Notes under the pieces: model-generated
The model's input: the letters and a program-made list of their open reading frames with translations, nothing else
Told to the model about the DNA's origin: nothing
The model's database searches: none
In this document: piece by piece, positions 35,924 to 44,772 of the stretch
Layout: every line of letters starts with the position of its first letter
Numbering within the stretch: position 1 is the stretch's first letter
NCBI GenBank assembly: GCA_910578115.1
Contig: CAJTPO010000016.1
Location: 33,828-97,827 of the forward strand
Length of the DNA: 64,000 bases
Direction of reading: 5' to 3'
Source: an uncultured Lachnospiraceae bacterium
GTDB lineage: Bacteria > Bacillota > Clostridia > Lachnospirales > Lachnospiraceae
Made by a program: the position numbers and the translations under genes

Positions 35924-37894
35924 TTATTGTATTCTCATAATTCTATAGACCGCATATCCTTCGCCTATCCTGTCCGTCTGCTCCGCCACGGTCTCAATGC
36001 CCCGTGCGGCATAGCAGTCTTCAATCCACGCAAGTCCCCGCTCCTTTACTTCCTGATCGGCCAGAATCAAATAAACATTCCCCCGCTCGATCAACGCTTC
36101 CTGCACCGATGTAATGCCATATCTTCTCAGCTTATCATAATAGAGCGGACTGCCGCACATCCAGCCGCCCAGAATATCATAATTGGCATAGCCACGGCCT
36201 GTGCTGTCAAAGATACGTCTGGAAAATGATACCGTGGAATACACATCCTCAAAATAGAAATTTTCATCACGCTCTCTGCAATATTCATCGATTGCATACC
36301 AGTTCTCGTTAACCTGTTCCCGAAGTTCCTGCTGCGCACGCAATGCCGGTATACCCTTTATCATACCCTTCCCTGTGATCAGGCAGAAAGAAACTGCCAT
36401 AATCAACACAATGCCGCATGCCACTCCATGCAATACACTCCCCGCACAATGTCTTCCGGTATCAGTATCCGTACTTCGCACTATTTCTGCTCCACCTGTA
36501 CTTCTATGACAAGCACGTATCAGCATGGCCGCCAGCAGCGCAAATTCCACCAGATAAAGAGAATGTGTGATGCGCTCCGGATCTCTGCCTCGCAGCAGAA
36601 TAAACATCCAGACCGCACTGCGCACGCCTGTCACCAGTACTGCCTGCCATAGCAGATCAAATCTTTGCATGCTTTCTCTTTTCTTTTCCACTTTCCCGCC
36701 GTTCTTCTCTTCCCCGGATGCCGCTTTCCCAAATAGAACCGGAGCACAAATTCCAGCCGCGAACACCCCCGCATACATCCACAGCAGCAGGGTACTGTAG
36801 GGCGAGTCCCCTCCACGCAGCGTACGGTAGTAATAACGATAGACCTGCTTCTTCACGATGGCTTCCCAGTCCCTGGCTTTGCGCACCGTATCCGTGGCAT
36901 AATCCGCCAGTGTCATAAGGAACTGCGAATCCACTCCATCATCCAGTCCATAATTGTAGTTGCGAAGCAGCGTCTGCCGGCAGGGCGGCGCTCCCAGTTC
37001 CTCAAGCGCTTCCTGCCAGGCATCCTCCATGATCAATTCCTGGTAAAAGTCATACACCGTCGTCCTGGCTTCAAAGAACCGCAGAAAATCCTTCCATTGA
37101 CCGCTTCCGTAAGCCGCATAGTCAATCCCCCTCGAGATCAGCATACCCGCCAGCATGATTCCCAATACACTGCCGTATCTGATCAGCGTATCTTTCCCGA
37201 AGAGCTTCTTTTCTTCCGTCAACCGGTACAATCCCGCCAGACAGATAAATGGAAAAGTCAAAAGCAGCATCTCCGAACGAAGCTGATAGGCGACAATCAC
37301 CAGCACCATGGAAGGTATATTGCTTCTTATAAACCGTTTGCTGCTCTCTGTATCCGGCGTGGTCAAAAACAGGAAAATGGCAGCCGCAGAAAGCATGGCG
37401 CAGGTAACGGTATACTGCAGATTCACCAGATGTGAAAGACATACGCCCCACACCAGAAGAGACAGCGCCCCAAGCCACAGGATCTTCCTCCCCACGCCCA
37501 CACGCGAGGCTGTATAAAGAGCTGCCGGCCTTTGACCGTCTCCCGCTTTCCGTCTCCCTTCTCCCAGGTTGCACAGACCCAGGCTGCACAGGCGCACACC
37601 GATCAGATAGAAGCAGCCAAACTGGCACAGACACAGAAACAGACCATACCAGGGAACTGTCCCACACACTTTATAACACAGGGCGATCAGCGCACCCAGA
37701 GGATACAAAGTCTGCATGTTATGCCCGTCCGGCGTCCCACTGTAAGCCCCGGACATAATGTCCAGCATCATGGTATCGTCATTCAGATCATAATAGAAGT
37801 CAAAACAGACCCCCATGACGATCATATTCACAGACACAACAAGCAGCGTCAGTATACAGTTCTCCCATTTCCACCATTCTTTCTTCTGCCGCAC
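35924..37894 (-). CDS. Large polytopic membrane protein of unknown family
   Basis: A 656-residue protein with about twelve hydrophobic segments and a carboxy-terminal outside domain of about 120 residues. The first outer loop (FYYDLNDDTMMLDIMSGAY, about 32-50) is rich in Asp, which is common in GT-C transferases. I do not recognise a named family. It lies between the GNAT and WecE-type genes. The region PYSTLLLWMYAG, and the final WIEDCYAARGIETVAEQTDR, do not give further hints. A role in building or modifying the lipid-linked glycan is inferred. Confidence 0.75.
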   Translation of the reverse strand: MRQKKEWWKWENCILTLLVVSVNMIVMGVCFDFYYDLNDDTMMLDIMSGAYSGTPDGHNMQTLYPLGALIALCYKVCGTVPWYGLFLCLCQFGCFYLIGVRLCSLGLCNLGEGRRKAGDGQRPAALYTASRVGVGRKILWLGALSLLVWGVCLSHLVNLQYTVTCAMLSAAAIFLFLTTPDTESSKRFIRSNIPSMVLVIVAYQLRSEMLLLTFPFICLAGLYRLTEEKKLFGKDTLIRYGSVLGIMLAGMLISRGIDYAAYGSGQWKDFLRFFEARTTVYDFYQELIMEDAWQEALEELGAPPCRQTLLRNYNYGLDDGVDSQFLMTLADYATDTVRKARDWEAIVKKQVYRYYYRTLRGGDSPYSTLLLWMYAGVFAAGICAPVLFGKAASGEEKNGGKVEKKRESMQRFDLLWQAVLVTGVRSAVWMFILLRGRDPERITHSLYLVEFALLAAMLIRACHRSTGGAEIVRSTDTDTGRHCAGSVLHGVACGIVLIMAVSFCLITGKGMIKGIPALRAQQELREQVNENWYAIDEYCRERDENFYFEDVYSTVSFSRRIFDSTGRGYANYDILGGWMCGSPLYYDKLRRYGITSVQEALIERGNVYLILADQEVKERGLAWIEDCYAARGIETVAEQTDRIGEGYAVYRIMRIQ

Positions 37895-37957
37895 TATCTG
37901 CCGCTCCTATTCCTTCTCATGATTGCCGCCCACGTTCCACTCCGACACTGATACAGT

Positions 37958-39109
37958 TCACCCGACACCGAAAACCGGCCGCTGCGCATAGAATGCCTTC
38001 ACCTGCTCCGCAATATACTCCACCTCATCCGCCGTCAGCTTATAGTACATCGGCAGACGCAGCAGCCTGTCGCTTTCTCTGGTGGTATACTTATCTTCTC
38101 CATGGAACCGGCCATATTTGATCCCGGCCGGCGCAGAATGCAGCGGCACATAGTGGAACACCGCCATGATCCCTTTCTCCTTCAGGAAATCGATCAGGCT
38201 GGTGCGTTCTTCCATATCCTTCGTCTTGATATAGAACATATGCGCGTTATGGCTGCAGTGCGCAGGAATATGCGGCAGCTCGATCCTGCCGGATTCCGCC
38301 AGCGGCAAAAGCAGCTCCCGGTACTGATCCCATCTGTCCATTCTCGCCTGTGTGATCTCCTCCGCCAGCTCCAGCTGCGCATACAGATAGGCGGCGTTCA
38401 GGTCGCTGGGCAGATACGAAGAACCATAGTCCTGCCAGCGGTACTTATCCACCTGCCCTCTGTAGTACTTGCTTCTGTCCGTGCCCTTTTCCCGGAAGAT
38501 CTCTGCGGTCTCAATATACTTTTCATCCCGAATGAGCAGGGCGCCGCCCTCACCCATGCTGAAATTCTTCGTCTCGTGAAAGCTGAAGCACCCAAACTCC
38601 CCGAAGGTGCCAAGGGGTTTCCCCTTATAGGACGCCATGATCCCCTGCGCGGCATCCTCCACCACGATCAGATCATGACGTCCGGCAATGTCCATGATCA
38701 CATCCATCTCACAGCCTACCCCGGCATAATGTACCGGCGCGATCGCCCTGGTCCGCTCCGTGATGGCATCCTCGATCAGAGTCTCATCAATATTCATGGT
38801 ATCCGGCCTGATATCCACGAAGACCACTTTCGCCCCGCGCAGCACAAAGGCATCCGCCGTAGATACAAAGGTATAGGACGGCAGGATCACTTCGTCCCCC
38901 TCTTTGATATCTGCCAGCAGCGCCGCCAGCTCCGTCGCATGGGTGCAGGACGTGGTCAGCAGACATTTCGCCGTGCCGGTCTGCGCTTCGATCCACTCAC
39001 TGCATTTCTTCGTAAAAGGCCCGTCCCCGCAGATCTTCTGGTTCTCGATAGCCTCCCTCATATATTCTACTTCCCTGCCCGTAAAAGGCGGTACATTAAA
39101 ATTGATCAT
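37958..39109 (-). CDS. wecE: dTDP-4-amino-4,6-dideoxygalactose transaminase (WecE/RffA)
   Basis: A 383-residue aminotransferase of the DegT family. It matches WecE/RffA closely by eye: opening NVPPFTGREVEYMREAI, then CGDGPFTKKC, FVDIRPDTMNIDETLIEDAI (97-116) and the PLP Lys181 in CFSFHETKNFS. It aminates dTDP-4-keto-6-deoxyglucose to dTDP-Fuc4N (4-amino-4,6-dideoxygalactose). No RmlA/RmlB genes are in the window, so the precursor must come from elsewhere. The GNAT at 35261 could then acetylate it to Fuc4NAc. A three-hairpin element lies upstream. Confidence 0.9.
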   Translation of the reverse strand: MINFNVPPFTGREVEYMREAIENQKICGDGPFTKKCSEWIEAQTGTAKCLLTTSCTHATELAALLADIKEGDEVILPSYTFVSTADAFVLRGAKVVFVDIRPDTMNIDETLIEDAITERTRAIAPVHYAGVGCEMDVIMDIAGRHDLIVVEDAAQGIMASYKGKPLGTFGEFGCFSFHETKNFSMGEGGALLIRDEKYIETAEIFREKGTDRSKYYRGQVDKYRWQDYGSSYLPSDLNAAYLYAQLELAEEITQARMDRWDQYRELLLPLAESGRIELPHIPAHCSHNAHMFYIKTKDMEERTSLIDFLKEKGIMAVFHYVPLHSAPAGIKYGRFHGEDKYTTRESDRLLRLPMYYKLTADEVEYIAEQVKAFYAQRPVFGVG

Positions 39110-39140
39110 CTACAGTTTTCTCCATTTCTGCGCTGCTCTT

Positions 39141-39232
39141 GTCTCAACTATGTTGAGACGTCGCATGAAACGAGTTTGTGGCAAGCAACGCGCAGACACA
39201 AATCTCGCGATTGAAAATTTTAATTTTCAATC
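39141..39232. repeat. Three-hairpin intergenic element B
   Basis: The gap between the WecE gene and the membrane-protein gene has three consecutive inverted repeats: 39141-39159 (GTCTCAAC arms), 39172-39180 with 39197-39206 (TTTGTG/CACAAA core), and 39209-39232 (GATTGAAAAT arms). The order, spacing and the central TTTGTG hairpin match element A at 7081-7190. Both end right beside the ribosome site of the gene on their right (TTTCCTCC on the plus strand). Confidence 0.6.
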
Positions 39233-39240
39233 TTTCCTCC

Positions 39241-41112
39241 TTACCCGATGCCTTTCTTCTCGCCGGACTCCGTTCCTCCGCCTTGCAGATACACTACATA
39301 CCGTCCATTTCCAAAAGTTTCCTGATACTCATATTCGCACAGATACCGCTTCAAACTCTGCAGCTTCTCATCCGCATCGAACTTCTCCTGCTCCACGCCA
39401 AACCAGTTCATTCCGTCCGCGTCCTCGTTCAGATATGCCCCCACCGGAGCTGCCACGATCACTACCGGCGGCTCCTCCATCTGCTGCAGATCCCGCTCAT
39501 ACTCCGTCATAAGATAGGAATCCAGATCCGGCCAGAATGTAGAAAGCGCCGAAGGCATGTCAAGCAGATAGCCCAGCCCCGAAAGGTCCTTATAGAAAAG
39601 CGCCGGCTTCCCCGTAAGCTCTGCTTCCTCCGTATACGCCGCCAGTTCCTCAAGCCACGCGGCATTATCCGCATTCGTATAGACGCCCGCCGCTTTCGCC
39701 GGCACTGTCACCACAGTATCCCGCTTCTCCCCTTCAACTCCGTCCTGGAAAGCAAAGAGAAAATGAAACCCCACACTCTGCACCAGCACAAAAGCAATAA
39801 GCATCGCAAACGGCACTTTCCACAGGATTCCATCCGGCTGCTTCCTGCCGGCCAGATAACCGGTCCACAGCGCAAACGGCGCCGCTAAAAACAGGTTATT
39901 GATAATAGGATACAGATCGTTATTGCTGCCCAGCGGCGTCACCAGGATCAGCACCAGCACCAGCACCGCCATTATTTTACAGGCAGCCGGCACCCCCTTC
40001 CTGCACAGGCTAAGGACTGCCAGCAGGATCGCCGCGATCAGAAACAGGACCGCCGGATAGTACATACTGCTGTACCGGTAATACTGGAAGGTAAATACGC
40101 CCCGCCCCCAGTACAGACGGAGCAATACCAGAAATACCGCCGCATAGAAAATCCGGCACAGGACCGCCAGCAACGGAACCTTTGCAAAAAATCTGCGCTG
40201 TACCGCAAAAAGAACCCAGCCGCCTGCCATGCACAATCCCGCAAACAGCAGCCAGAAAGCTCCTGTGACATAGTCCCCAAACATCCCCGTCAGCATCGAT
40301 GTCGGCTTATAGTCTGTCGCCTTCTCCGTCATGGCAAACATCGTGCGCACCATGGAAGGATACGCGCCTGCTCCGTATCGAAGACAGATCACTCCCAGGG
40401 GCACGCCGAATCCGGCCGCATACCCCAGCATACACCACAATGTGTCCCGCAGCGCCCGCCGCCATTTCTCCTGCCCACCATATAGAAATGCCCCATACCA
40501 CACCGCCACAATAAAGGCCGCCTGGACTACATTGGGCATCCGCACCGCCACATTGACGCCAAGACAGATCCCGGCCATAATATAGTACCGCCGTGCACCA
40601 ATTTCCCGCCTGCTGCCGCCAGACAGCGTTTCGTTCTCCTGATTCCCGGCGTTACTCTTCAAGACTCCCTCATACAACAGCAATACCCCTGCCGTCATCA
40701 ACAGATAAGTCAGATAATTGTACAGGATCGTAGACGGACACCAGCATAAGCCCAGCGCGATTCCCTCGCCGAGAAACACGAGCGGCGCAGGGATCCTCCT
40801 TTTCAATATTCGATATGCTGCAACTGCCGTCACCGACTGTATTAACACCGTATAACAGTTGATTCCGATCAGCGTATCACCGAAGGGCAGATGCATTAAC
40901 AGAAAACCTGTCACATTTGCCAGGAAAGTCGCCACCATCCAGGTGCCGTCCATGGATGCAAAATACTGAAAATTTGACAGGCTGTACGTTGCGTCCGAAA
41001 CGTCAAGCCCCTGCCGGACTCCCACCAGCGGATAGAGGAGCAGCAACAGCGGAAATATTTTGTTTTCCGTAAGTTTACTATATTTATAATAGATCCTGTC
41101 TATACTGCCCAT
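39241..41112 (-). CDS. Large polytopic membrane protein of unknown family
   Basis: A 623-residue protein with about eleven hydrophobic segments and a hydrophilic carboxy-terminal part of about 150 residues. I start at 41112, where GGAGAGG precedes the ATG; earlier in-frame starts lack such a site. The first loop (VGVRQGLDVSDATYSLSNFQ, about 30-49) holds the acidic residue expected in GT-C proteins. It sits between the WecE-like and acyltransferase genes. No firm family can be given. The tail has Tyr-, Asp- and Glu-rich stretches near FWPDLDSYLMTEYERDLQQ. Confidence 0.75.
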   Translation of the reverse strand: MGSIDRIYYKYSKLTENKIFPLLLLLYPLVGVRQGLDVSDATYSLSNFQYFASMDGTWMVATFLANVTGFLLMHLPFGDTLIGINCYTVLIQSVTAVAAYRILKRRIPAPLVFLGEGIALGLCWCPSTILYNYLTYLLMTAGVLLLYEGVLKSNAGNQENETLSGGSRREIGARRYYIMAGICLGVNVAVRMPNVVQAAFIVAVWYGAFLYGGQEKWRRALRDTLWCMLGYAAGFGVPLGVICLRYGAGAYPSMVRTMFAMTEKATDYKPTSMLTGMFGDYVTGAFWLLFAGLCMAGGWVLFAVQRRFFAKVPLLAVLCRIFYAAVFLVLLRLYWGRGVFTFQYYRYSSMYYPAVLFLIAAILLAVLSLCRKGVPAACKIMAVLVLVLILVTPLGSNNDLYPIINNLFLAAPFALWTGYLAGRKQPDGILWKVPFAMLIAFVLVQSVGFHFLFAFQDGVEGEKRDTVVTVPAKAAGVYTNADNAAWLEELAAYTEEAELTGKPALFYKDLSGLGYLLDMPSALSTFWPDLDSYLMTEYERDLQQMEEPPVVIVAAPVGAYLNEDADGMNWFGVEQEKFDADEKLQSLKRYLCEYEYQETFGNGRYVVYLQGGGTESGEKKGIG

Positions 41113-41222
41113 AGTCCTCTCCATATCCATAGCGTTCACACGCCGGCTGCCGGTTTCATTATGAACCCTATCTGCCTGCCGCTTTCCGCTCCCTGCCAAA
41201 CACACTGCCGATCAGCGCAAAA

Positions 41223-41306
41223 AGCTTCATAACTATTCAGCCATCGGCTTCATAGTTACTGAATCCGGCCTATTCCAGATTTGCCTTCGGCAAAGAGGCC
41301 GGATTC
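41223..41306. repeat. Nested intergenic palindromes
   Basis: A 197-base gap holds a nested structure: outer arms GAATCCGGCC (41261-41270) and GGCCGGATTC (41297-41306), enclosing a perfect inner hairpin TTTGCC-TTC-GGCAAA (41280-41294). A weaker repeat around AACTAT/ATAGTT lies just before it. No reading frame is seen. On either strand there is no run of T after the stem, so it is not a simple terminator. Confidence 0.55.
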
Positions 41307-41309
41307 TTC

Positions 41310-42395
41310 TCAACCTTTATGCGTTCTCACGGCCTTTGCAGTAAATGCAAAGACCTTGGCTGAACTGTTACAAAGTTTCTGCCTGGCAAAATCCACTGTC
41401 GTCCCCGCCGCATAGACAAGCAGCACGCACAGAAGCATATGGGGCACAAAACGCCAGCTTCCCCGCACGGCATCCACCTTAAGCCACCGCATCCACTCAT
41501 AGCGCACAAGCAGATGCTCGTGCAGCAGATAGACACCGAAGGTATACGGCGCCGCCCGCCTGATCAGGGCTGCCCCGCGTCCCTCCGGAATCCGTATCTC
41601 CCGGAATACCATGAAGAGTCCGACTGCCCCCAGCAGACAGAACAAGTGATTGTAAGTAGTCGGCATATCCATATAATAGAGAAACGGCATTGCAAAGTCA
41701 GACAGTATACCCGACAGAGCCGTCAGTAAGAAAACGCCCACACACATACTCCCATAGAGCAGCAGCGCGTTCCTTTTTCTCTCCAATATCGGAATCCCGT
41801 AAAGCCTGAGATACGCTGCCACCAGGAACAGACATAAGAACCACCCATAGTCATACCCGTAACGGTCCGTGGCAAATGTCACCGGCAGGATGGATTTCCA
41901 CACCGAAAAGTAACACAGCAGCAGCACTATGACCACCTGCAATGCTTTCTTCTCCATCTTCTTTACACCCGCCGCCAGAAACGGGGCGAACAGATACATG
42001 ACCAGGTATGCCGTGGCAAACCAGTAATGCTCCGTCTCCACGGGAATCACATAATCCAGCCAGTCATAGACCGATAATGCTCCCGCCGGCACAACCCCGA
42101 CACAAAGAAGGACCACAGGGATCAGGACCGAATAAAAAAGAATCTGCCCGGCCAGGGACACCACCCGCCCCGGTCTCCACGCAGACTCCACCAGAAAATA
42201 CCCGCTGAGCAGCACGTAACAGTTAACTGCAACGATACAGAAAGCCTCGATCAGATGCGCGGCATAGTTTATCACAGTACGGTCCGTCGTGTAGGCCGTA
42301 AGCAGTTCCCCCTTATTCAAATAGTGGAGGACGATGATCATCAACATCGCCACGATCCTCAGCAATTCAAAATTTGCCTGCCGTTCTGATTTCAT
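41310..42395 (-). CDS. Acyltransferase family 3 (OafA/YrhL-type) membrane protein
   Basis: A 361-residue protein with about ten helices. The start ERQANFELLRIVAMLMIIVLHY is the standard opening of acyltransferase-3 proteins, with the Arg-x10-His pair (R13 and H23 region) that is needed for activity. It should O-acetylate a sugar of the surface glycan. There is no fused SGNH domain. It lies between the membrane protein and GtrA genes. The acyl group is usually acetyl; the target is unknown. Confidence 0.85.
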   Translation of the reverse strand: MKSERQANFELLRIVAMLMIIVLHYLNKGELLTAYTTDRTVINYAAHLIEAFCIVAVNCYVLLSGYFLVESAWRPGRVVSLAGQILFYSVLIPVVLLCVGVVPAGALSVYDWLDYVIPVETEHYWFATAYLVMYLFAPFLAAGVKKMEKKALQVVIVLLLCYFSVWKSILPVTFATDRYGYDYGWFLCLFLVAAYLRLYGIPILERKRNALLLYGSMCVGVFLLTALSGILSDFAMPFLYYMDMPTTYNHLFCLLGAVGLFMVFREIRIPEGRGAALIRRAAPYTFGVYLLHEHLLVRYEWMRWLKVDAVRGSWRFVPHMLLCVLLVYAAGTTVDFARQKLCNSSAKVFAFTAKAVRTHKG

Positions 42396-42430
42396 ATACC
42401 GCTTCCCTATTCCGCAAAGAATTATTTCCT

Positions 42431-42859
42431 CTATTTTTTCTCCTTAAAGATCCAAAGCTTGCTCAGGAAATAGTTTGCCAGGATAACGATCACCTGACAG
42501 AACAATTTGGAGATATATTCATTCAAGTCTGCAACATCCACCATGACAAACATCATAGCCAGCTCCAGAACCTCCGTAGCCACCCGCGCCCCGATAAAAG
42601 CGACAAACTCCCTGCCAAGAGACTGCACATCCTTATTCTGACTCTTAAACACAAAGGTGCGGTTGGTCCAGTAGGCAAACACCACCGTCAGCACCCAGGA
42701 AACAGCCGTCGCCAGCATATAGTGCATCTGCATCATGGATGCAAACACAAAATACAGCACATAATTCAGCACAAAAGCCAAAAATCCGAAGATCAGATAA
42801 TTGATGCCTTCCTCATGCTTTCTATATTGCTCCCAGGCAAAATCCCATAGTTTCTTCAT
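42431..42859 (-). CDS. GtrA-family flippase-like membrane protein
   Basis: A 142-residue protein with four membrane helices. The pattern YLIFGFLAFVLNYVLYFVF and VSWVLTVVFAYWTNRTFVF is that of the GtrA family, which is thought to flip undecaprenyl-phosphate-linked sugars. The GT2 enzyme at 34297 is the matching GtrB-type synthase, though it is eight kilobases downstream in the same cluster. Length and topology are normal. Confidence 0.88.
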   Translation of the reverse strand: MKKLWDFAWEQYRKHEEGINYLIFGFLAFVLNYVLYFVFASMMQMHYMLATAVSWVLTVVFAYWTNRTFVFKSQNKDVQSLGREFVAFIGARVATEVLELAMMFVMVDVADLNEYISKLFCQVIVILANYFLSKLWIFKEKK

Positions 42860-42931
42860 CGTTAATACCCTACCCTTCTTCTACTCTATAAATCCGCAGC
42901 GCTGCCCGCTCCAAAATGTCTGCCTGGCTTT

Positions 42932-44683
42932 TCAGCGCGCCCTCTGCGCCTTACCGTCTTCCACTCGATATACCATATCACATTTCTCGATCGTCTGCAG
43001 CCTGTGCGCGATAATGATCAGTGTCTTGCGCCCGTGCAGCCTGTTGATGGAATCCATGATCGCCGCCTCCGTCTCATTGTCCAGGGCGGATGTGGCCTCG
43101 TCTAACACCAGCACCTCCGGATCCTCAAAAAGCGCCCGTGCGATACCGATCCTCTGTCTTTGTCCGCCGGATATGCGGATGCCCCGCTCTCCGATGCTCG
43201 TGTCAAGCCCCTCCGGCAGACCTTTAACAAACTCGTCCAGCTGCGCTTCCCGCAGCGCTTCCCATACTTTATTATCATCGATATCTTCATCCGCATACCC
43301 GAACGCCACATTCCTGCGTATCGTGGAATCTATCATGAAAATAGTCTGCGGAATGTAGCCGATATTTTTCAGCCAGGAGGCATAATGCTCTCTCACTTCC
43401 ACGCCATCCGCCAGAATGCTGCCCGTCTCAAGCTGTAAAAGCCCCAGCAGGATATCCACGATAGTTGTCTTACCCGCACCGGAAGTCCCCACAATGCCGA
43501 CCGATTTCCCCACCGGGATCATCATATCCGCGTGATCGAAGATCAGCGTCTGCGAATTGGGATATCTGTAAGTAATATCCTGCAGCACGATCTCCTTCCT
43601 GACATCCAGTTTCTCCACGTCGATCTTCTTCTGATAAGTCTCCGCATTATAATCAACGTTCTCATCCCGGATCTCCTCCTGCAGGTTATCGCTTACCCCC
43701 ATGAAGAACGGTTCAAAATAAGAGATGGAAGTCAGATGGTTGTTGATCCTGTTGGCACAGGGGATCAGCCGCATGGCAGCCACTGCCAGAACGCCCAGCT
43801 GCGGCACAATATCCGCCGCTGCGGTTCCCTGCAGCAGCTGTATCATCAGATATAAGATCATGCCCGCAATGGCCAAAGTCTCGATCAACAGCCTCGGCGT
43901 GGCATTGTACAGGTTATAGCGCTGCACGGCACTGACATATCCGGCTCCGCACTTGGAATACTCATTGATAAAATATCCCTCTTTCCGGGCGATCTTGATC
44001 TCCTTGATCCCCATCACCGACTGGTCGATCCACTTATACAGCCCGCTGTAGAATTCCTGGTTCTCCTCCCCGGCTTTGCGCATGATCGGCTTGAGGATAC
44101 ATTTGATCACCAACAGCGCCACCACCAGCAGCGCCGTGACCGTAAGGCTCATCCATACATCCGCCACCAGGCTGGCCGCCGCCAGGCAGACAAAGACGAT
44201 CCCCTCACTGATCAGCTGCAGCAGCGCCAGTATCAAGCCATACATATTATTGACATCCGACGTGATGCTCCTCTGGATCACCGCCGTGTCCGCATTAAGA
44301 TAGTATTCATAAGGTCTTTGCATAAAGTTGATCATCATCCGCCTGGATGTTGCAAACTGGTTCGTATAGACAAACTTAAGCTGCACCTTCTGCTGGAAGA
44401 AAAGGAAGATATTCTTGGTCACAAACACGAGTACCAGCCCAACCATCACAAGCATCGTCAGATCACCACTGTTATCCACGCCAAAGATCCGGCAGATCAC
44501 CTGCAGATAGTCATGTTTGGCTATGGCATCCTCTTCCAGCACCACATTCATGACCGGCATCACCATGGACACTCCCAGCGTCTCCAGCACGGCCCCGATC
44601 AGCATCAAAAAGACAAGCATCATCATCTTCCGTTTCTGCTGCCTGTCCAGCAAAACCATTAACTTCTCATAGATCTTAACCAT
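42932..44683 (-). CDS. ABC transporter, fused permease-ATPase (PglK-like flippase)
   Basis: A 583-residue half-transporter with six membrane helices in the first 320 residues and an ATPase domain with Walker A (VGTSGAGKTTIVD, near 390), signature (ISGGQRQRIGIARAL) and Walker B (EVLVLDEATSALD). The arrangement resembles PglK, which flips undecaprenyl-PP-linked oligosaccharides. Because the cluster has PglC-, PglE- and PglF-like genes and no Wzx-type flippase was seen, it is the best candidate for moving the finished unit outward. A drug or lipid exporter is the alternative. Confidence 0.87.
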   Translation of the reverse strand: MVKIYEKLMVLLDRQQKRKMMMLVFLMLIGAVLETLGVSMVMPVMNVVLEEDAIAKHDYLQVICRIFGVDNSGDLTMLVMVGLVLVFVTKNIFLFFQQKVQLKFVYTNQFATSRRMMINFMQRPYEYYLNADTAVIQRSITSDVNNMYGLILALLQLISEGIVFVCLAAASLVADVWMSLTVTALLVVALLVIKCILKPIMRKAGEENQEFYSGLYKWIDQSVMGIKEIKIARKEGYFINEYSKCGAGYVSAVQRYNLYNATPRLLIETLAIAGMILYLMIQLLQGTAAADIVPQLGVLAVAAMRLIPCANRINNHLTSISYFEPFFMGVSDNLQEEIRDENVDYNAETYQKKIDVEKLDVRKEIVLQDITYRYPNSQTLIFDHADMMIPVGKSVGIVGTSGAGKTTIVDILLGLLQLETGSILADGVEVREHYASWLKNIGYIPQTIFMIDSTIRRNVAFGYADEDIDDNKVWEALREAQLDEFVKGLPEGLDTSIGERGIRISGGQRQRIGIARALFEDPEVLVLDEATSALDNETEAAIMDSINRLHGRKTLIIIAHRLQTIEKCDMVYRVEDGKAQRAR

Positions 44684-44735
44684 ACCGGCGCACTGTCCCC
44701 TCCTGGAAAAATCAAAACTGGTAACAATTCTATCT

Positions 44736-44765
44736 ATTCTACCACAAGTTGCCAGTAGAATGCAA
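44736..44765 (-). promoter_or_regulatory. Possible promoter before the ABC flippase gene
   Basis: On the minus strand TTGCAT (44760-44765) and TAGAAT (44736-44741) are 18 bases apart, within the 89-base gap before the ABC gene. The -35 match is only fair. Confidence 0.45.
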
Positions 44766-44772
44766 ACAACCT

